DNA of 64,000 nucleotides. Origin: Megalobrama amblycephala (lineage: Eukaryota; Chordata; Actinopteri; Cypriniformes; Xenocyprididae). The position numbers were made by a program, and so were the translations under genes. This document shows, piece after piece, positions 12,829-29,552 of the stretch; positions within the stretch are counted from its first letter, which is position 1; the number at the start of each line of letters is the position of its first letter. The stretch spans positions 22,047,409 through 22,111,408 of the forward strand of contig NC_063049.1 in NCBI RefSeq assembly GCF_018812025.1. The letters run 5' to 3'. The notes below the pieces were generated by a model, which was not told where the DNA came from, did not search any database, and saw nothing but the letters and a program-made list of their open reading frames with translations.

Positions 12829-14038
12829 GGTCATATAATTAGAATATCATCAAAAAGTTGATTTATTTCACTAATTCCATTCAAAAAGTGAAACTTGTAT
12901 ATTACATTCATTCATTACACACAGACTGATATATTTCAAATGTTTATTTCTTTTAATTTTGATGATTATAACTGACAACTAAGGAAAATCCCAAATTCAG
13001 AATATCAGAAAATTAGAATATTACTTAAGACCAATACAAAGAAAGGATTTTTAGAAATCTTGGCCAACTGAAAAGTATGAACATGAAAAGTATGAGCATG
13101 TACAGCACTCAATACTTAGTTGGGGCTCCTTTTGCCTGAATTACTGCAGCAATGCGGCGCGGCATGGAGTCGATCAGTCTCTGGCACTGCTCAGGTGTTA
13201 TGAGAGCCCAGGTTGCTCTGATAGTGGCCTTCAGCTCTTCTGCATTGTTGGGTCTGGCATATCGCATCTTCCTCTTCACAATACCCCATAGATTTTCTAT
13301 GGGGTTAAGGTTAGCTTTGTCACTGTGTGCAGGTGCCAAGTCCTGCTGGAAATTGAAATCTGCATCTCCATAAAGTTGGTCAGCAGCAGGAAGCATGAAG
13401 TGCTCTAAAACTTCCTGGTATATGGCTGCGTTGACCTTGGACCTCAGAAAACACAGTGGACCAACACCAGCAGATGACATGGCACCCCAAACCATCACTG
13501 ACTGTGGAAACTTTCTGGACTGGACCTCAAGCAACGTGGATTGTGTGCCTCTCCTCTGTTCCTCCAGACTCTGGGACCCTGATTTCCAAAGGAAATGCAA
13601 AATTTACTTTCATCAGAGAACATAACTTTGGACCACTCAGCAGCAGTCCAGTCCTTTTTGTCTTTAGCCCAGGCGAGACGCTTCTGACGCTGGCTTGACA
13701 CAAGGAATGCGACATCTGAAACCCATGTCTTGCATACGTCTGTGCGTAGTGGTTCTTGAAGCACTGACTCCAGCTGCAGTCCACTCTTTGTGAATCTCCC
13801 ACACATTTTTGAATGGGTTTTGTTTCACAATCCTCTCCAGGGTGCGGTTATCCCTATTGTTTGTACACTTTTTTCTACCACATCTTTTCCTTCCCTTCGC
13901 CTCTCTATTAATGTGCTTGTACACAGAGCTCTGTGAACAGCCAGCCTCTTTTGCAATGACCTTTTGTGTCTTGCCCTCCTTGTGCAAGGTGTCAATTGTC
14001 GTCTTTTGGCCAACTGTCAAGTCAGCAGTCTTCTGCAT
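12829..14038 (-). mobile_element. Tc1/mariner element, one end missing
   Basis: The 3' end begins after a TA at 12,829-12,830 with CAGGTGCTGGTCATATAATT, the inverted repeat of a common fish Tc1-like family. The other end stops at the transposase start codon without an inverted repeat, so the copy is truncated. The related Harbinger fragment at 43,686 has the same GTCCACACCACAACT flank uninterrupted, which supports the insertion point. Confidence 0.85.
13109..14038 (-). pseudogene. Tc1-like transposase pseudogene
   Basis: Read on the minus strand from the ATG at 14,038, the frame encodes a Tc1-type DNA-binding domain (KVIAKEAGCSQSSVYKHI helix-turn-helix). The catalytic part follows, with D1 in VMFSDESKF, D2 in FQQDLAPAH, and the final acidic residue in NPIENLWG. 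The reading frame changes at least twice (about 13,690 and 13,560). About 25 residues between D2 and NPIENLWG are missing, so the DD34E spacing is destroyed. It cannot encode an active transposase. The C-terminus runs to a stop at 13,109. Confidence 0.9.
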
Positions 14039-14077
14039 AAACAGAAGAGAACGGAACACATGCAAGCTACAGCGACA

Positions 14078-14191
14078 ATGGAGGCCTACATAGACGAGAG
14101 ATTGTGCGAAGAGGTTAGAAAGTACCCTCATTTGTACCACGCCAGCATGAAAGAATATAAAGATGTTTACATGGGTTGTAACTCATGGTGA
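14078..14191 (+). pseudogene. MADF-domain protein fragment of Harbinger element
   Basis: The ATG at 14,078 opens 37 codons containing RLCEEVRKYPHLY, then SMKEYKDVYMGCNSW. This is the N-terminal half of a MADF (Myb/SANT-like) DNA-binding domain, and the frame then stops. Harbinger elements carry such a gene beside their nuclease; in known members it helps the transposase enter the nucleus and bind the ends. No nuclease gene remains in this copy. Confidence 0.75.
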
Positions 14192-15475
14192 GAAATTGCT
14201 CAAAACTGAGCATGCGTCGAACGCCTGTGTATGCGCACGAGTCGAATGAAGTATGCTTTGCAAGGCTGTGTGTTCGACTGTGCGCATGTACACCAGCATA
14301 CACGTAAAAAAAAAACAAAGTATACCCAGGGCTTTAGAAGAAACAAAACAATATTGTCCGCTGGAAACTAATATAGATATCATTATACAGTAGTTATCGT
14401 TCTTGGTGTAAACGGGACTTAAAAGTGCCTTTTTAGGCTGCTGAACAGTTTTTAGATCAAGATCACTGCCCACATACCATTGCAGTGAAATTTTATTAAA
14501 ATTTCCCAAATTCAACTCTCAAATAGATGATGATATGTGCAAATGCTATTTTATTAAACATGCTATGTTGGCCATTTCATATTCTAATTGCATAAGTGGG
14601 GAGAAAGTTGAGTGTGTAAATGAATTAAATCAATAGTTATCTGCATTGATCCATGTCCTTATTGATTATCCCAAAACGCTTTGCGTTTTCCAATCTGCTC
14701 AGTGAGATTCAGAGCCTACAGAAGGGCTCCGAGCTCAAAGTGTTTATATGGAGATGAAATACTCACCTTCAGGAGTGAAGTGACTGGAAAACGGTCACAA
14801 ATAAATGGAATCAATGTAATCAGCTAACAGCTGAATGCCATTGCCAGTTTCACACCATTTGTGTTTTAGTTGCTCCCAGGGGCTCCATCTAAACCCTGCA
14901 TGGGAAATATTCTTAATTAGATTACATAAGAAATATAATTTCTTAATCACACAGCATGTTTCATCGAATTGTAAATAAGTGACATTTTTTCCTACTCTAA
15001 AATTTTCCATCATTTATGACTGTTTTTACTTCTGTCAAACTGCTGGTATATATCACACTAGCGCAGTCCATTTCTACAAGTGACAACACAAAGGAGATTA
15101 TAAGGAGAGTTAATGCTTATAAGTGTGCAGAATCAAAAATAACTGAAGAGCCTTTCATATTCTTTTAGGCTACTAAAAACAGAAAGTGGAAGGGTAATAC
15201 ATGAAAGACAATCAAATACACTGTAAGCATGAGACCCAGGGTTGTTGGTGAGGACATAACTGTGGCAAACCTTAATCAAAGTGTAATTCATTCCTCTGTG
15301 TGTGTATGAGCTACAGGGTTAAGGTCACTCTAGTGATTAATTTGGACATGGAAAGAGGTACGACGTCACTTTGAGCTTGCTGACCTTGATGGTTGTAAAT
15401 CTACTGGCCAACATATTTCTTTGTAATGCTCTGAGACCTGTTGGCCACTGCTTAGTGGATCCTTTGCCTATTTTC

Positions 15476-15505
15476 ATCAGCTGCATATTACAATATGCAG
15501 CTGAT
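15476..15505. repeat. 13-bp perfect inverted repeat
   Basis: ATCAGCTGCATAT and its exact reverse complement ATATGCAGCTGAT are separated by four bases. Each arm includes the E-box-like CAGCTG. Its role is unknown. Confidence 0.8.
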
Positions 15506-15665
15506 TCACATACTATCAGAATGTGAACCTGGAAATTATATTGTGTTTGCAAATATACTGTACTGAAGAATATATATGAGCACTGATGTGAAAATATGAG
15601 AGAAATATGCACTATTGTTTTAATTAATTCAAAGGATAAGAAGAAGGGGGGAAAAAAAAGCTTTG

Positions 15666-15797
15666 AACGGTGGGCAGCACACTGATACATCAGACGACGC
15701 AAGTTCAAGTCCCGATAGCAGTCCTTTCAGATCCCGTCCCCCTCTTTCTCCTACATTGCTTCCTGTCCACTCTATATTGTACTGTACAAATAAAATT
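15666..15797 (+). mobile_element. tRNA-derived SINE, 3' part
   Basis: GCAAGTTCAAGTCCCGATAG is a B-box-like segment. It is followed by TCAGATCCCGTCCCCCTCTT, a CTTCCTGTCCACTCTATA stretch and an AATAAA-containing tail. This arrangement matches a cyprinid SINE I recognise. The tRNA-like head is degenerate. Confidence 0.6.
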
Positions 15798-17260
15798 GAA
15801 TTGCATATATCTTTTTTTAACAAGTCATAATTTTTCAGTTACAAGTTCAAATTTCCACTTTTTAACTTTCCAGCTTTTAGCATTTGGGTTTGCTTTGTCC
15901 CACTAGCCCATATACTAATTTCTGTGTATTGAAATTTGTAGTATGCAGTGCATATTGTTAAATCTATTCATTCATCAATCCAAGATCTATATGGTTTAAA
16001 TGTTTTAATACCCATGTTTTTAACATTTGGGTCTGCTTGCAGTCATGCACTTTCATTTGTTTTCTTTAAAAAAATATGAAATTATTTTAAATAAATAAAT
16101 TGGCTTACTAAAACTATATAATCAATGAAAATATTCTCCTCACTACATGATTAGAGTTATACTGTCCCCTAGTGGTGTTTTTGCCACAATGCACAATGGA
16201 TTGGTTATCTTCAGAAACATTTACATGTTTGCTGAGCTTTTTGCTAAATGAATAATACACTTTTTGGTGAAGGGGAATAACAGTTGCATTCTCTCAAGCA
16301 AGCTGCAATAGTTTGCATTTTCAGACCAATCTGTGCAACACAGAGGAATACTGATTGGACAAATTAAATATCATTATAAATACTCATTAGAAGTGTAATG
16401 GTATGATTGTTTTCCATTTATCTATTACTTTAAATATTGGCATACCAATAACAAAGGGCTCCAGATCAACAAAGTTGCAAAGTTGGTTTGGTGGACACAT
16501 ATGCCAGCACTGTTCTTACTGAAGGAAGCAGACGTTTAACCCATCTGGACACTCATATGTGCTGTATGAAAAGAAGAATAAATGTGAAAGATTATTGGTT
16601 TTGTTCTGGCATATAAATGGTTTTGGTTTTGTTCTGGCATTTAAATTTATAATGATGTACTGTCATTTACATGAACCCTACATACCATTTTTTTCCAGCT
16701 ACATGCACTATTTGAGAACATGGACAAATTATAAATAAATACCTACTAGCACTACACCATGTGTGATATGCAGTCAGATGCTATTAGCATAAAGACATAT
16801 GATTTGTTCTCTCTGTAAATAAATGAGCCAATTTAAGTGCCCTAACTTGTATGCTTTTAAATTCTATATCTGAGTAAGATGTTTATTCAAAACTTTTAGG
16901 GAAACATACAAAACATGTTGAAAATGTATTTTATTGGATTTGCATCCATGCAGTAAACTGGAAAAAAATATTCTGCCAAAAGTTTTTTTCTGCCATCTGC
17001 TGGTCAAATTGATAAACGCAATGTTTATTCGATTATTGCATGTTTGTCGTTTACCTTGTACAACCGCTAGGCGCCAGTATAACCTATCAATATCTTTAGA
17101 GTTCAACCAATGCATTAAAGTTGAATGAGGTTAGAAAGTGAAAGGTGACATATGGAGTCAATCTTTATCTGTTAGATGGAATAATAATTTATGAACAACA
17201 CTCTACATGGAACCCAAAAAGTCCAAAAATCAATAGCATACTTTTTTTGTTTTTTGGTTG

Positions 17261-19929
17261 TGTGCCATTCCACCAAATGGGAGTCATCTGCTTGTGGTAA
17301 CTCTTGAAAATAAAACTGCATTTTTTTTTTTTTTTTTTTTTTTTTACTGAATCTAAAAACACTTATATTTAACTATTTAAAATATGTATTAGTCCATCTC
17401 AGTTAACTTTATTTAATTTTTTACAAAATTTGCAAGTGGAAGATGGATGCATTTTTCTCAGTCCTGTTACCAAAACTAATACATCTTTTCAAAAACATGT
17501 TTGCTAATTCCTTTGTTTTCCCCTCAATTAGATGTTTATTTTAAAGAAACTGTTGGTTTCATGTTCAAATAATTGATATTTTCATAAAAAAAATCACTAT
17601 ATACCATGTGCAGAATTATTAGGCAAGTTGATTTTCTGATCATATTTTTTTCCAAGCACATTTTACTAATTCCACACCACATCAGTCTTAATAACTACTA
17701 TTAACTTGTAATTAATCATTATATCAAATGTGTATAATAGGTCATGAAGGCTGGAAATGAAAAACGTCTTATATTGAGGTGTGCATAATTATTAAGAAGG
17801 TTTTCTTTTACAGGCAACATGAGCAAAAAAAAAAAAAAAAGATGTAACTATTAAATGCTCATGAGAAGGATGCAATACTAATGCAATACTAGAAATTGCA
17901 AAGTTAAGGCATGGCCAATGGACAGCAAAATGCTCACTGGGTCAGCAGGGTCAGACAAAAACAGGTGGAGAAGAAAAGACACATGTTAACTGCAAAATAA
18001 TGAAGAATTAAGGTGAAGAATTAAGTGTGAAACCATCAGGAACTCTTTAGTCTCCAGTGCCAGAACTGCAACCAACCTGGAGTCTCCAGAAGTGCAAGGT
18101 GCTTAATAAGAATCATAAGCTGAAGTGTTGTATAATACATAACAGTATTTATGTATTTTACAATACTTCAGCTTATGATTCTTATTAAGTGGGGGTCATT
18201 TTTTAGGATTCTTTAGCTAACCTAAGTCTCTGAGATCCTGACACCTTACACTTCTGGAGACTCCAGGTAGGTTGCAGTTCTGGAAAATGGTGGTGCTGGA
18301 GACTAAAGGGTTCCTGATGCTTTCACACTTAATTCTTCACCTTAATTCTTTTGCAGATAATGTGTCTTTTCTTCTCCAACTGTTTTTGTCTGACCCTGCT
18401 GAACCAGTGAGCATTTTGCTGTCCAATGGTAATCCTTGTGAGCATTTAATAATTTTTGTCTTTTCAGTCAAATCTTTTTTAGCTCATTTTGCCTGTAAAA
18501 GAAACCCTGCTTAATAATTATGCACACCTGAATATAAGACGTTTTTCATTTCCAGCCTTCATGAACTTGATTATATACACTTATAAATATTAATTGTTAA
18601 TTACAAAATTAATAGTATTTATTAAGATTATTGTGAATTGGTAAAAAATTTGATCAGAAAATCAACTTACCTAATAATTCTGCACACGGCGTAGACCTAG
18701 AAGTAGGGGCGTTGCTAGTGGGGGGAAAGGTGGGACTGAGTACAGGGGACCCAGAGGTATAGAGGACCCCTGCGATTTCTACCAAGGGGGAACTTCAATC
18801 AGGTGAACAGTATTATATAGTAATATATAAACATATACGCCCACATTAATCCAAAAATGGTGTAAAGTATTCATGTCATTCTTCTGGCACAATTATTTTA
18901 TTAGCAAATATCCAACCACTCACTGGTACTTCTACACTGAAAAGTCTGTAAAAAATAGGGCCCAATAACTGACAATGCCTTTTCAATTTTTCTGCGGATA
19001 TTTTTTTTTTTTTTTTTTACAGTGCAGGTCCACTCAAATGCCATTCCATGTATGATATAATATGTAATTGCTGCAGGACAGCAATTGTGAGTATTTCTAT
19101 CATTATTGCGGTAATGTAATATAAAAAACAAAGTTTTTTATCAACAAAGAGAAAGTGAGTAGCAGGCACAAAAACACAAGATGCATTTTCAAATGTATCT
19201 GCTTTGGAGAGAGTGTTTAAAAAGCTCAGGTTTCGCTAGACAAAAACATTGGAAGGCTAAAACGTGAAAAAGATGTGGTTTCAAATGTATCTATTAATAT
19301 TCACACTAATAAATCAATACAACAGAGGACACTACTCACTCCAGTTACTGTTACTTTTTATATGGGTAACAGGACTGAAAGTAACAGGACTGAGTTTTTA
19401 GGATAGAAATAGAAAATAAATATAATATAGCCACATGGCATACATGCTAATAGCATGTATGAGTAAATACACACCAAAAATGTGTATTTTTAAAATAAAC
19501 AATCATTAAATCTAAGAAATAATTTAGGTAACAGGACAGTTTGTTAAGACTTACTTTCCCAGTTGTAGTTACAATATCATCAAATATACATTAAAGAAAA
19601 TAAGACCACATGCTTTAAGTCTTCAAATGATCTTCAGACAACCCAGATGATGCAATATCCTGTTAAAAATTTGTCTTGTGGAATTTTTTTTTTTAGAGGG
19701 GGGATGTGTTAGGGTAACAGGACTGAATGAAAACAGACATGACTAAAATGTGTATTTTATCTAAAATATTATAGATTTTCTTTTAAAAAATGTATTTAAA
19801 GCACAGATGGGATATGGAGTTACACAACAATGCAAAAGAAAAAAAAAAGATTTCTGAAGGATTTTCATGCATATTTGTACATATAATGTCCTGGGGACAG
19901 AAATGGCACCCATTCGGTGGAATGGCGCT
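17261..19929. mobile_element. 2.7 kb DNA element with GCCATTCCACC ends
   Basis: The left end GTGCCATTCCACCAAATGGG and the right end, reverse-complemented GCGCCATTCCACCGAATGGG, form terminal inverted repeats. Inside, AACAGGACTGA (or its complement CAGTCCTGTTACC) recurs at about 17,460, 19,371, 19,388, 19,531 and 19,717. No transposase frame survives. A 1.1 kb palindromic element (17,600-18,694) is inserted in it, and a GGGGCGTTGCTAG repeat fragment lies near 18,706. Confidence 0.55.
17600..18694. mobile_element. 1.1 kb palindromic foldback element
   Basis: The left arm begins near CATGTGCAGAATTATTAGGC and the right arm ends with its near inverse CCTAATAATTCTGCACACGG. Arms match through the whole length, for example the CTCATGAGAAGG region against its partner and AGTGTGAAACCATCAGGAAC against GTTCCTGATGCTTTCACACT. 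At the centre, AATAAGAATCATAAGCTGAA and its reverse complement flank a short loop near 18,145. There is no coding frame. Confidence 0.85.
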
Positions 19930-20691
19930 GTAAGAACAATAAAGGCCAGAGGGAGGATGGAAGCAAAGCATGAATCTGTGAAATCTGATCTTCTACTACA
20001 CACATATTAAGAGTAAAAGTCTTACTTCTAAAGTAAAGTGATCCCAGTACAGTCATTTTTAACATTGCTCTGGAGGCAGACACTTCTGTAAACAGATACA
20101 GAGACATAAAATTGAATTAAGAAGTATAAAATCCTCTTAATTCTGTTCACAGTTTGATGAACAGCACAGGTTTTGCCATCGCAGCACATACTCAGGTTAC
20201 AAGAAAAAGGAAGTGACATGCGTTCTTGTGATTTTCAGGAAGCCACATAAAAGAAAAATTTAAGGTACGTAGTTCTCAGTATCTATACAGTTCAATCTGA
20301 GGAACTATTGTATTACTATTTCTCAATCTCCTGCAACAAACCTCATTCAGAGCACACACACAGAGGGTATCACATTACTCTAACTCTCTGAAATAAGAGG
20401 AGCCATTATTAATTCATGAAAGTGTTGCCTTCACATGAGTAACCTACAAATACTTTCGTAAATATATGCTTCTTTGTGTTGAGAATACATGAACCAAGAC
20501 CTTGCACATGTAAAGGCATATAGTTTGCTCAGCTGTGCTTTTGTCAGAAAGTTCCCCAAAGGATCAAAGATGGTTTTTGTAATATTGTTTACCAGTCTAT
20601 TCAGTTTTATATCTTGCCCTAACAATAAACTATTCCTCTGAGTGTAGGAGGCACTAACCTCATTTTTCTTTTTGTCTTCCTCCTTTTTCAG
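19930..20691. other. Upstream region of tubulin copy A
   Basis: Mostly A/T-rich DNA with minus-strand open frames that have no protein features. No gene was recognised. Confidence 0.4.
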
Positions 20692-20758
20692 CCTGAAGAT
20701 AGTATCGACATCAGTGACCTCTCCTATTACAGAGAACAGTTACCGCATGATGCTCCAG
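20692..20758 (+). other. Exon-like segment just upstream of tubulin TATA box
   Basis: A strong pyrimidine tract ending TTTTTCAG precedes 67 bases that are open in one frame (PEDSID...LPHDAP). The following bases, GTATAAAT, could act as a splice donor but also contain the TATA box of tubulin copy A. It could be an orphan coding exon, an alternative 5' exon or coincidence. The peptide was not recognised. Confidence 0.25.
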
Positions 20759-20759
20759 G

Positions 20760-20767
20760 TATAAATA
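20760..20767 (+). promoter_or_regulatory. TATA box of tubulin copy A
   Basis: TATAAATA lies 74 bases before the ATG-only first exon, predicting transcription start near 20,790 and a short leader. Confidence 0.65.
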
Positions 20768-20840
20768 TTCTGTGTCAGACTTTGACACATTTAGAGCTTC
20801 GTTCCGAACCCTGAGCATCGGCTGGAAGACAAAATACAAT

Positions 20841-22491
<1,651 letters not shown>

Positions 22492-23617
22492 ATGCCGTTT
22501 TTTGTAATCTCAGGGAAATCAGATATTTTTATCTGCTAAAATGTAGCGTTTTACTGTGTTTTTTTTTTTTTTTTTTGAAGGGCTATACATTCATGATACC
22601 TAATGTTAACGCATTAACTAAATGTTCCCAATTATTTTTCTACATTTTATTTCTTATGCAGAAGTTAAATATATTAAAAAGTAAAGATTAACTGGAAAAA
22701 TGCTATAGAAATAAGTCTAGAAACAAGATAAAAAAGAAAAAATATATTTTTTTTTATATAAAGATCTGCACTCCTTTCATGATATGTTGTTGGACTGTTT
22801 ATCTGTTTATAATCTGTGTATATTTGCACATGCAAAAGCGATAAAGACCTACAGGCAAAACAGAAAATTTTCCAGCATGACACCCCTCCCCCCACGATGT
22901 CTATGCAGCACAAAAATGACCACCTGCTGTAGCTGTTATTCATGATTCAGCTGTTTGTACATGTCAATGGGCATCATATAAGAGGCTGGATATTGTCTGT
23001 GCTTTCACTGTAGCACAGAAATTAAAGTCTGATGACAATTGGGCATGTGTTTTCATTTTCTTTCTGTATAGCAAGAATCATGTCTATAGAAAGCCTTAGT
23101 CAATAGTGTTCTTTTTGCTTTGTAGACACTGAGAAACACAGAAAGACATATCTGTTTTCAAATATAGGGCTACGTTTACAGTACTTCGACACAAAAGTTG
23201 TCTTTCACGGACAAAAGACTTGATTAATTACTGATATGAAATGACAATTTCACCCTTAAGTCTTTAAACTAGCTTTTCTTCATGCAGGAATCACAAAGAA
23301 TACCCCGCTGTAGGCATTATATTACAAAAAAATAGTCAAGATATCAGTTTTCCTGCAGTTGTTATGCAACTTTAACACATGACCATGAAGAACTTTGACA
23401 TATAGCTTGTAAAAATCCTTGCTGGCATCCTTTAGTATTATCAAATGCTCCAAAAGCTAGTAAAGGGGCCAGATGGTTTTCACAGACCCCAAACTCCCAA
23501 GAGGGAGCGAGACTATGCTTGTGTAAGAAGGACGGCCCTTCTGAATGGCTATCCTCACTCTAACGGGCGATCCCACTTCCTGCTAACCCCCTCCCTTCCT
23601 CCTCCTCCTTCCCTCTC
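22492..23617. other. Intergenic spacer between tubulin copies
   Basis: The first part should be the 3' UTR of copy A; the last few hundred bases are the copy B promoter region, including a C/T-rich stretch before the TATA box. No other gene was recognised. Confidence 0.55.
23021..23026 (+). terminator. Likely polyadenylation signal of tubulin copy A
   Basis: ATTAAA is followed about 20 bases later by the GT-rich GGGCATGTGTTTTCATTTTC, the usual arrangement for cleavage and polyadenylation. It gives a 3' UTR of about 550 bases. Confidence 0.4.
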
Positions 23618-23625
23618 TATAAAAA
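23618..23625 (+). promoter_or_regulatory. TATA box of tubulin copy B
   Basis: TATAAAAA follows a long C/T-rich tract (CCCTCCCTTCCTCCTCCTCC) and lies 79 bases before the ATG-only exon, predicting a start near 23,650. Confidence 0.75.
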
Positions 23626-23703
23626 CCCCACCTCTCCTTTCTTTTCCACATCTGCCTTCTTTTTTCCGAATCCTCAAGTCGGCCTGAAGGGAAATCTGAC
23701 AAG

Positions 23704-26707
<3,004 letters not shown>

Positions 26708-26745
26708 AGTCGGAATCAACTAAGTTCTGCTTAGCTGCCCTCCAA

Positions 26746-26751
26746 AATAAA
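26746..26751 (+). terminator. Polyadenylation signals of tubulin copy B
   Basis: AATAAA lies 39 bases after the stop codon, and a second AATAAA is at 26,822-26,827 followed by GT-rich sequence. The second, with its downstream TTTTATGTGTGTTTTC, looks the better cleavage site. Confidence 0.55.
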
Positions 26752-26884
26752 ATCTGATCATTAAGATTTTTGCAAAAATAATTACTTGAAATTCCTTTTG
26801 CATTACAGTTGGTTTTACATGAATAAAATTTGAAAAATAAAAGAAAGAATTCTTTTATGTGTGTTTTCTCACTCATTTGTTTTC

Positions 26885-27810
26885 AGTTAAAGATGCGATA
26901 TGTAACATTTTTGAAGTAAAATATCCAAAAACCACTAGGCCAGTGTTATATATTTTGTTCACTTGAGTACTTAAAATATCCCAAATGTTTGCAACTATTT
27001 GTAAATCATGAGAAAATTGCAATTTTTACCAAGGCTCCGGGACGTGTGAGGAGTCGCCTGTCAATTGCGTCATACCCGCGTTACCCTCGGTTTCCAGTTT
27101 TATTTTGTAGAAACCATGGAAACACCAAAGACGCTTTAATATATGCCACGTTTTAATAGACAAGGAATGAATTATTGAATTGTTGTTATATAGCTCAACA
27201 CGTTTAGTTTTATTGTTTAAATCAAATTTTCGAGTACCATGCTTTACCATGCCTCAGAGAAAAACACTATTTTGTCAAGTAGCTAACATAGCATAATCAG
27301 ATGCAGCTTTATTTTTAGTAACAGTAATACATCATTTTCTCCATCAAACAATACGTTTTAAAATTAATTGCATGCCATTTATCAACACAAGCCATCCAGC
27401 ATTTAATATGATATTCTAAAATCGATCTATCTTACTGCAGTGTGTCTCAAACAAGTGTCTCGAGTGAACGTACAGAGTAACATTATAACATCATTTTCAA
27501 CATGCTCAAATGTATCTAATATGATAAACAGAGCTGTGTTACCTCATACTCATGCACAATCGCTCCAGCGGCCTCGTTCAGCTCCCACAACACTTGGTCC
27601 TGCTCTGCTTCATAATACAGTAACGTTAATAATCGCATCCATGAACATGATTTCTTCCTGAGTCCTATCCCTATTCTTTTGCACCGCCCGTTGAGATGGA
27701 GACCACATGTCCCAAGATTCCAAACTTGGTGTCATCAAGCTACGCCATTGTTTTGAATAGGCCTCTAGCGACCTCTAGCGGACAGAAATCATACATACTG
27801 CACCTGTAAA
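26885..27810. mobile_element. Non-autonomous DNA transposon, about 0.9 kb
   Basis: The left end AAAGATGCGATATGTAACAT and the right end, reverse-complemented ACAGGTGCAGTATGTATGAT, are imperfect inverted repeats. I recognise the interior (CTCCGGGACGTGTGAGGAGT and CACCGCCCGTTGAGATGG) as a repeat widespread in cyprinids. No transposase is present. It lies just downstream of tubulin copy B. Confidence 0.65.
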
Positions 27811-28846
27811 GTAAGGTTATATTTCATCTTTACATATTTTTAAGCATTTATTGGTATTTATCATCCCTTTTGTGATTTCTTTTTCCCTTGCCTTGACTAA
27901 AAATAATGAGGTGGTCGAGATAAAACAATCATAAAATAGCAATGAATTTTTTTAAAGTAATTAGAGAGATTCAATGACTGGCATGATGGCAATAAAAAAA
28001 AAAAAACTGGTAGGCATCAAGGAATCTATAATATCTGGACAGAACCATCTGTTGGCATTCCCATTTCTCTTAATGGCAGTTGAAACGTGTGAGCAGTTGA
28101 AAATTCTGGTTATTTTTTTGTTCAGTGTGACTTACTCTGTGTTTGAAGTTTTCTTTGTATTTTGTCAGGGAAAAGTGCATTTTCACACATATATGAAGCC
28201 TCAAAAATGTGGTCACTGGTAAAACATCTATTACATTTATTTATTCAGAATACAGAGATACACTGTCAGAATAGCTGACAAAGGAAATACCATGGGAAGG
28301 GCAGTTAGCCGCTGCTGGTAGATGCTGTAACTACATTCTGTGGGCAAAAAGCCCATTCTCCATTCAAATATGTGAAATTAACTTATTTTTTCCCTGAATG
28401 TTGCAAGGAGATCTCTTTTTTTGTGGCAGTCACATGGTATTTACAGCTCAGTTGAATAGGGGGGTGAATCAGGCCAGAATCCTTCTTATACTGTTTAAGT
28501 CTTATTCTGACACCTAGTGTTATGAATGCAGCTGAACACAAAAATTCAAGTGCCTTTGTAGAAATGCGGTCTTTGGTGGACATAGCACATAAATAAAGTA
28601 AGTGAGTAACAATATATATACCCTAATGAGATATATCTGATAAAAGTATAAGTGATAATTTTTTTACTTTACTTTTTTACTCATATTTTACTTGAGTAAA
28701 AGTATAGCAGTACTTAATTTTCCAAAATTTTACATGCTCCGTCTTACTGGTCAAAAAACCTATTTAAAGAGAGAGAGAGAGGTCCATGTTCTACAGACAG
28801 GATTAGGTTTAAGTTTTCACTCGGTCTGACATTAATATAAATTATT
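27811..28846. other. Intergenic DNA, no gene seen
   Basis: Only short, featureless open frames. A GA-rich run at 28,770-28,783 precedes the next foldback element. Confidence 0.45.
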
Positions 28847-29552
28847 AAAAAGTTCACCTAAAAATGAAATTTCTGTCATTAAGTCTCATGTCCTCCCAAA
28901 CCAGTAAGTCCTTCGTTCATCTTCGGAACACAAATTAAGATATTTTTGATGAAATCTGAGGGTATCTGAACCACACGTAGTCAGCATCGTCATTGCAACT
29001 TTTGAGGTCCAGAAAGGTACTAAAAACATGGTTAAAATAGTCAAAGTGACTATTGTGGTTCAACCTTAATGTTATGAAGTTCAACCTTAATGTTATGAAT
29101 ATTAATGTTATGTTAAGTGCACAAAAACAAAACAAAAATAATGACTTTATTCAACAATTTGAACTGTTGTCATATGCAGTTGACAGTGAACGCAGTGCAG
29201 GCTTCCGTGTTTACGTCAGAACGCCGACTATTGGCCATGCATGTGTCGTGCTGCTCACGTGTACGGCGTCGGCCAATACTGAGCCGGTGTTTGGACGATA
29301 CCCATGGATTTCAACATTAAAGTTGAACCACTGTAGTCACGTTGACTATTTTAACAATGTCTTTAATATCTTTCTGGACCTCAAAAGGTGCAATGACGAT
29401 GCTGACTATGTGTGCTTCAGAAACCCTTGGATTTCATCAAAAATATCTTAATTTGTCTTCTGAAGATGAATGAAGGTCTTATGGGTTTGGGATGACATGA
29501 GGGTGAGTACTTAATGCCAGAAATTTACTTTTTGGGTGAACTAACCTTTAAC
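28847..29552. mobile_element. Foldback element, GTTCACC ends (copy 2)
   Basis: Starts AAAGTTCACCTAAAAATGAA and ends GGGTGAACTAACCTTT. The internal pair TCGGAACACAAATTAAGATA and TATCTTAATTTGTCTTCTGA shows the inverted arms. A 132-codon open frame across it is an artefact of the repeat. Confidence 0.8.

Larger units (their letters stand above)
12720..14422. mobile_element. PIF/Harbinger element split by a Tc1 insertion
   Basis: The left end AGGCCCGTTCACACCAAG and the right end, reverse-complemented AGTCCCGTTTACACCAAG, are terminal inverted repeats. Both are flanked by TAA, which fits the TWA target duplication of PIF/Harbinger elements. The interior retains the start of a MADF-domain protein, the usual partner gene in this superfamily. 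A Tc1/mariner copy was inserted near the left end. A second, truncated copy of the same left end lies in dnajb2 at 43,686. Confidence 0.8.
14423..17260. other. Intergenic DNA, no gene seen
   Basis: No exon or RNA gene was recognised apart from the SINE at 15,666 and the small hairpin at 15,476. Confidence 0.45.

Noticed and set aside
10272..15797. tRNA genes suggested by A and B boxes
   Set aside because: The boxes belong to degenerate SINEs; no cloverleaf with an anticodon stem can be formed.
29053..29451. 132-codon frame
   Set aside because: It lies wholly inside a foldback repeat of the GTTCACCC family, and related frames recur in other copies (39,652 and 56,317).
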